Positions 20,635-22,205 of a stretch of 22,205 bases of DNA are shown here, piece by piece. How positions within the stretch are numbered: position 1 is the first letter of the stretch; each line of letters begins with the position of its first letter. Origin of the DNA: Blattamonas nauphoetae (Eukaryota > Preaxostyla > Oxymonadida); assembly GCA_033064195.1 (NCBI GenBank), contig JARBJD010000701.1:1-22205 (forward strand), written 5' to 3'. The notes under the pieces are model-generated. The model saw nothing but the letters and a program-made list of their open reading frames with translations, was not told the DNA's origin and made no database searches. Position numbers and translations under genes: made by a program.

Positions 20635-21668
20635 TCAGCCAAAACAACACAGAAACAGGAAGGAAAGAATGATTCTCAATGTCGTCACACCCATCGCTCT
20701 CTTCACACCTTCTGACTCGTGTTCAGCCATCTCCACTTCCCTCCCGCCTTTCTTCTCCCTCAACACACTCTCTCCAACACAGCTTCGCACCTTTCTCTTC
20801 CATCCACAAAAGTCCAGAATCCTCATCGTCCCGTTCCCTCCCTTCTGCATCACTCGAACTGATGGATTGAAGAGCACAAACACTGGCTCCACCCCAGACA
20901 CAACAGCATCCGTCGAGAGAAGATCGAGTGGAGTCGGGTGCGTCGCTCACCATGTTCAGCGCGAGCTCGTCCGACTTTTTCATCTCCCAAAAGCAACTCC
21001 TCCCTCCATCCTCCACCAGATCCAGCACCGTCCTTCGTCGCTTGTCCTCCCTCGGAATGTCGCTCACCATGGTCAGCTGTTCCGAGCTCGTCCGCAAGAC
21101 CATGTCTGGTGACTCCAACTCGTTCGACGTGTTCGACAGGAACAGTGCAGTCGACTTTGCTGTACATTCGCTCCGAGATTGAGCGAGAATGGCTGAGACG
21201 AGAAGGGGCTGGTCGACTCCCGGACAGAGACGGAAGGTCTGGAATCAAAGAGGATCGTTGGTCGAAAGAAAGAACATTTCTGCTTGTCAGCGTCTTCAGA
21301 AGATCGGGAGAGATCTCGCGCGAAGATTGTTTTTTTCCGTCTGATGTACTCTTCCTCATCATCCCAGTTCTTCTTGACTCGTTCTTTCTCTTCGTCTTCC
21401 TTCGTTTCGGACTGTTTCCATCCACATTTGCAGTCTCGTCTAGCGAGAGTGTGACAGACTCCAGCATGTCGCGGATTCTTCCTGTCCACCAGTGCTGTGA
21501 GGAGACATCGTGATTGGAGTTGCAAGGAGTCACGGAAAGCGGCAGTGGTGGCGTCTGGATCAGCGAATGGCGGGGGAGTAAGAAACCCAAACGACATCAG
21601 CGCAGTTGGGCTGGACACTGATCCGAAGAGGGAAGCAGGAAGACAAGGTTCTCGAATATGTCCAGCTC
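20635..21668 (-). pseudogene. Right copy of the C-terminally anchored protein gene, longer, frame broken
   Basis: Read on the minus strand from 21668: IELDIFENLVFLLPSS, then FADPDATTAAFRDSLQLQ, then MLESVTLSLDETANVDGN with a Lys/Arg-rich part (SPKRRKTKRKNESRR) and LLKTLTSRNVLSFDQRSSL, then FLSNTSNELESPDMVLRTSS with DIPREDKRRRTVLDLVEDGG and KKSDELALNMVSDA, and finally SGVEPVFVLFNPSVRV through the terminal hydrophobic VTTLRIILSFLFLCCFG (TGA 20637-20635). At least two frame changes are needed. The part from about 20929 to 21483 is missing on the left. A hydrophobic C-terminus after a soluble charged body fits a tail-anchored membrane protein (inference). A competing plus-strand frame (20928-21182) covers the middle and looks less likely because it does not continue. 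Confidence 0.4.
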
Positions 21669-22138
21669 GATCCAAAGTTTACCGAACTCCGAACTTCCTG
21701 GTGTTCGGCAGCAGTCCACAGCTGGCTGAGTGATCAGGTGTTCGTGATGCGACACCAGTCACTCTCACAGAATAGCCTCATCCATCCTTAACTCCGATCT
21801 CGCTCCGCACAAATCGTTCGGCAACAATCGGTCGTGTGTGACCGTGCTGAACTCGTCGACGACTGCGAACATCTCGCGTGTGTGAGGAGTCTTCACCTTC
21901 GACAAGAATCGTGTCGGACGCACCAGCGTCCAAAGTTGCGTCTAGCTCGGCATTCTCACTTTTAGCTCGTTCGACGTCTCCCGATAATCCACTGCCCTCT
22001 TCCTCGTCCCTCGCAGATTGTGCGCTGTGTCGCAGGTGCGATGTGTCCTTCCCGCGCTGGATTGAGAACAGAGCGATGGATGAGTTGATCTGAAGTTTGA
22101 ACGAGTGGATGTGCAAACTGCTGGTAATCCGGGAACAT
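21669..22138 (-). pseudogene. Minus-strand coding pieces upstream of the anchored-protein gene
   Basis: Pieces in different frames: MFPDYQQFAHPLVQTSDQLI (ATG 22138) with HRSVLNPAREGHIAPATQ; an acidic stretch SARDEEEGSGLSGDVERAKS with ENAELDATLDAGASDTILVE; MFAVVDEFSTVTHDRLLPND; and LITQPAVDCCRTPGSSEFGK leading into IELDIFENLVF. They fit the 5' part of the gene at 20635-21668, with indels or introns between them. A plus-strand frame at 21878-22093 (ending ADCALCRRCDVSFPRWIENR) overlaps and is the alternative. No family was recognised. Confidence 0.3.
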
Positions 22139-22205
22139 CACCTTCAGTTAATTAATTTGGCGCCACAATCGAGAAAGGATGACACGTCGTGTGGAATGTA
22201 CCGAA

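Larger units (their letters stand above)
19598..20928 (-). repeat. Right arm of a long inverted duplication
   Basis: Mirror of 18100-19430. Outside it, about 20929-21483 has no counterpart on the left. Then 21484-21668 resembles 17898-18080 in reverse complement with several substitutions and small indels. Confidence 0.95.

Overview
The window looks like nuclear DNA of a small-genome protist. My best guess is the oxymonad flagellate Blattamonas nauphoetae or a close relative. The basis is threefold: short GT-AG introns; an about 3,000-residue surface protein joining a right-handed beta-helix ectodomain to a kinase-like tail; and a member (2221-3292) of a repeat-rich protein family that I remember as abundant and unnamed in that genome. 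This is inference from memory, not a search result. No bacterial operons, rRNA, tRNA, CRISPR array or viral genes were seen.

Layout. 1-843 (-): broken start of an unrecognised Pro/Ser/Thr-rich protein with a hydrophobic leader, running off the left edge. 1027-1811 (+): DUF1963/YwqG-like protein. 2221-3292 (+): lineage-specific family member. 3318-4572: non-autonomous DNA transposon with about 277-bp, nearly identical terminal inverted repeats. 5310-14421 (-): the giant receptor-like gene, with signal peptide, about 2,700 residues of Cys/Ser/Gly-rich beta-helix containing six Cx6C modules, one membrane span and a pseudokinase-like tail. 14727-15660 (+): weak, degenerate coding remnants. 15830-16166 (+): C2H2 zinc-finger gene. 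16167-17735 (+): intron-containing gene with a PHD-like Cys cluster. 17835-22205: dominated by a large inverted duplication.

The inverted duplication has two 1,331-bp arms (18100-19430 and 19598-20928) around a unique 167-bp spacer. Paired coordinates sum to 39028 with no indel found, and the only mismatches I found lie near the outer ends. Each arm carries a full copy of a two-intron gene for an unrecognised 205-aa Cys-rich protein, arranged head to head. Each copy is followed tail to tail by a gene ending in a C-terminal membrane anchor. Outside the arms similarity continues but decays, and the right side holds about 536 extra bases.

A theme of the whole window is single-base indels in short homopolymers. 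Allowing one or two of them brings the DUF1963 gene, the lineage-specific family gene and the giant gene each to an exact multiple of three. Uncorrected long-read error is therefore a serious alternative to gene decay. Every well-supported gene ends in TGA.
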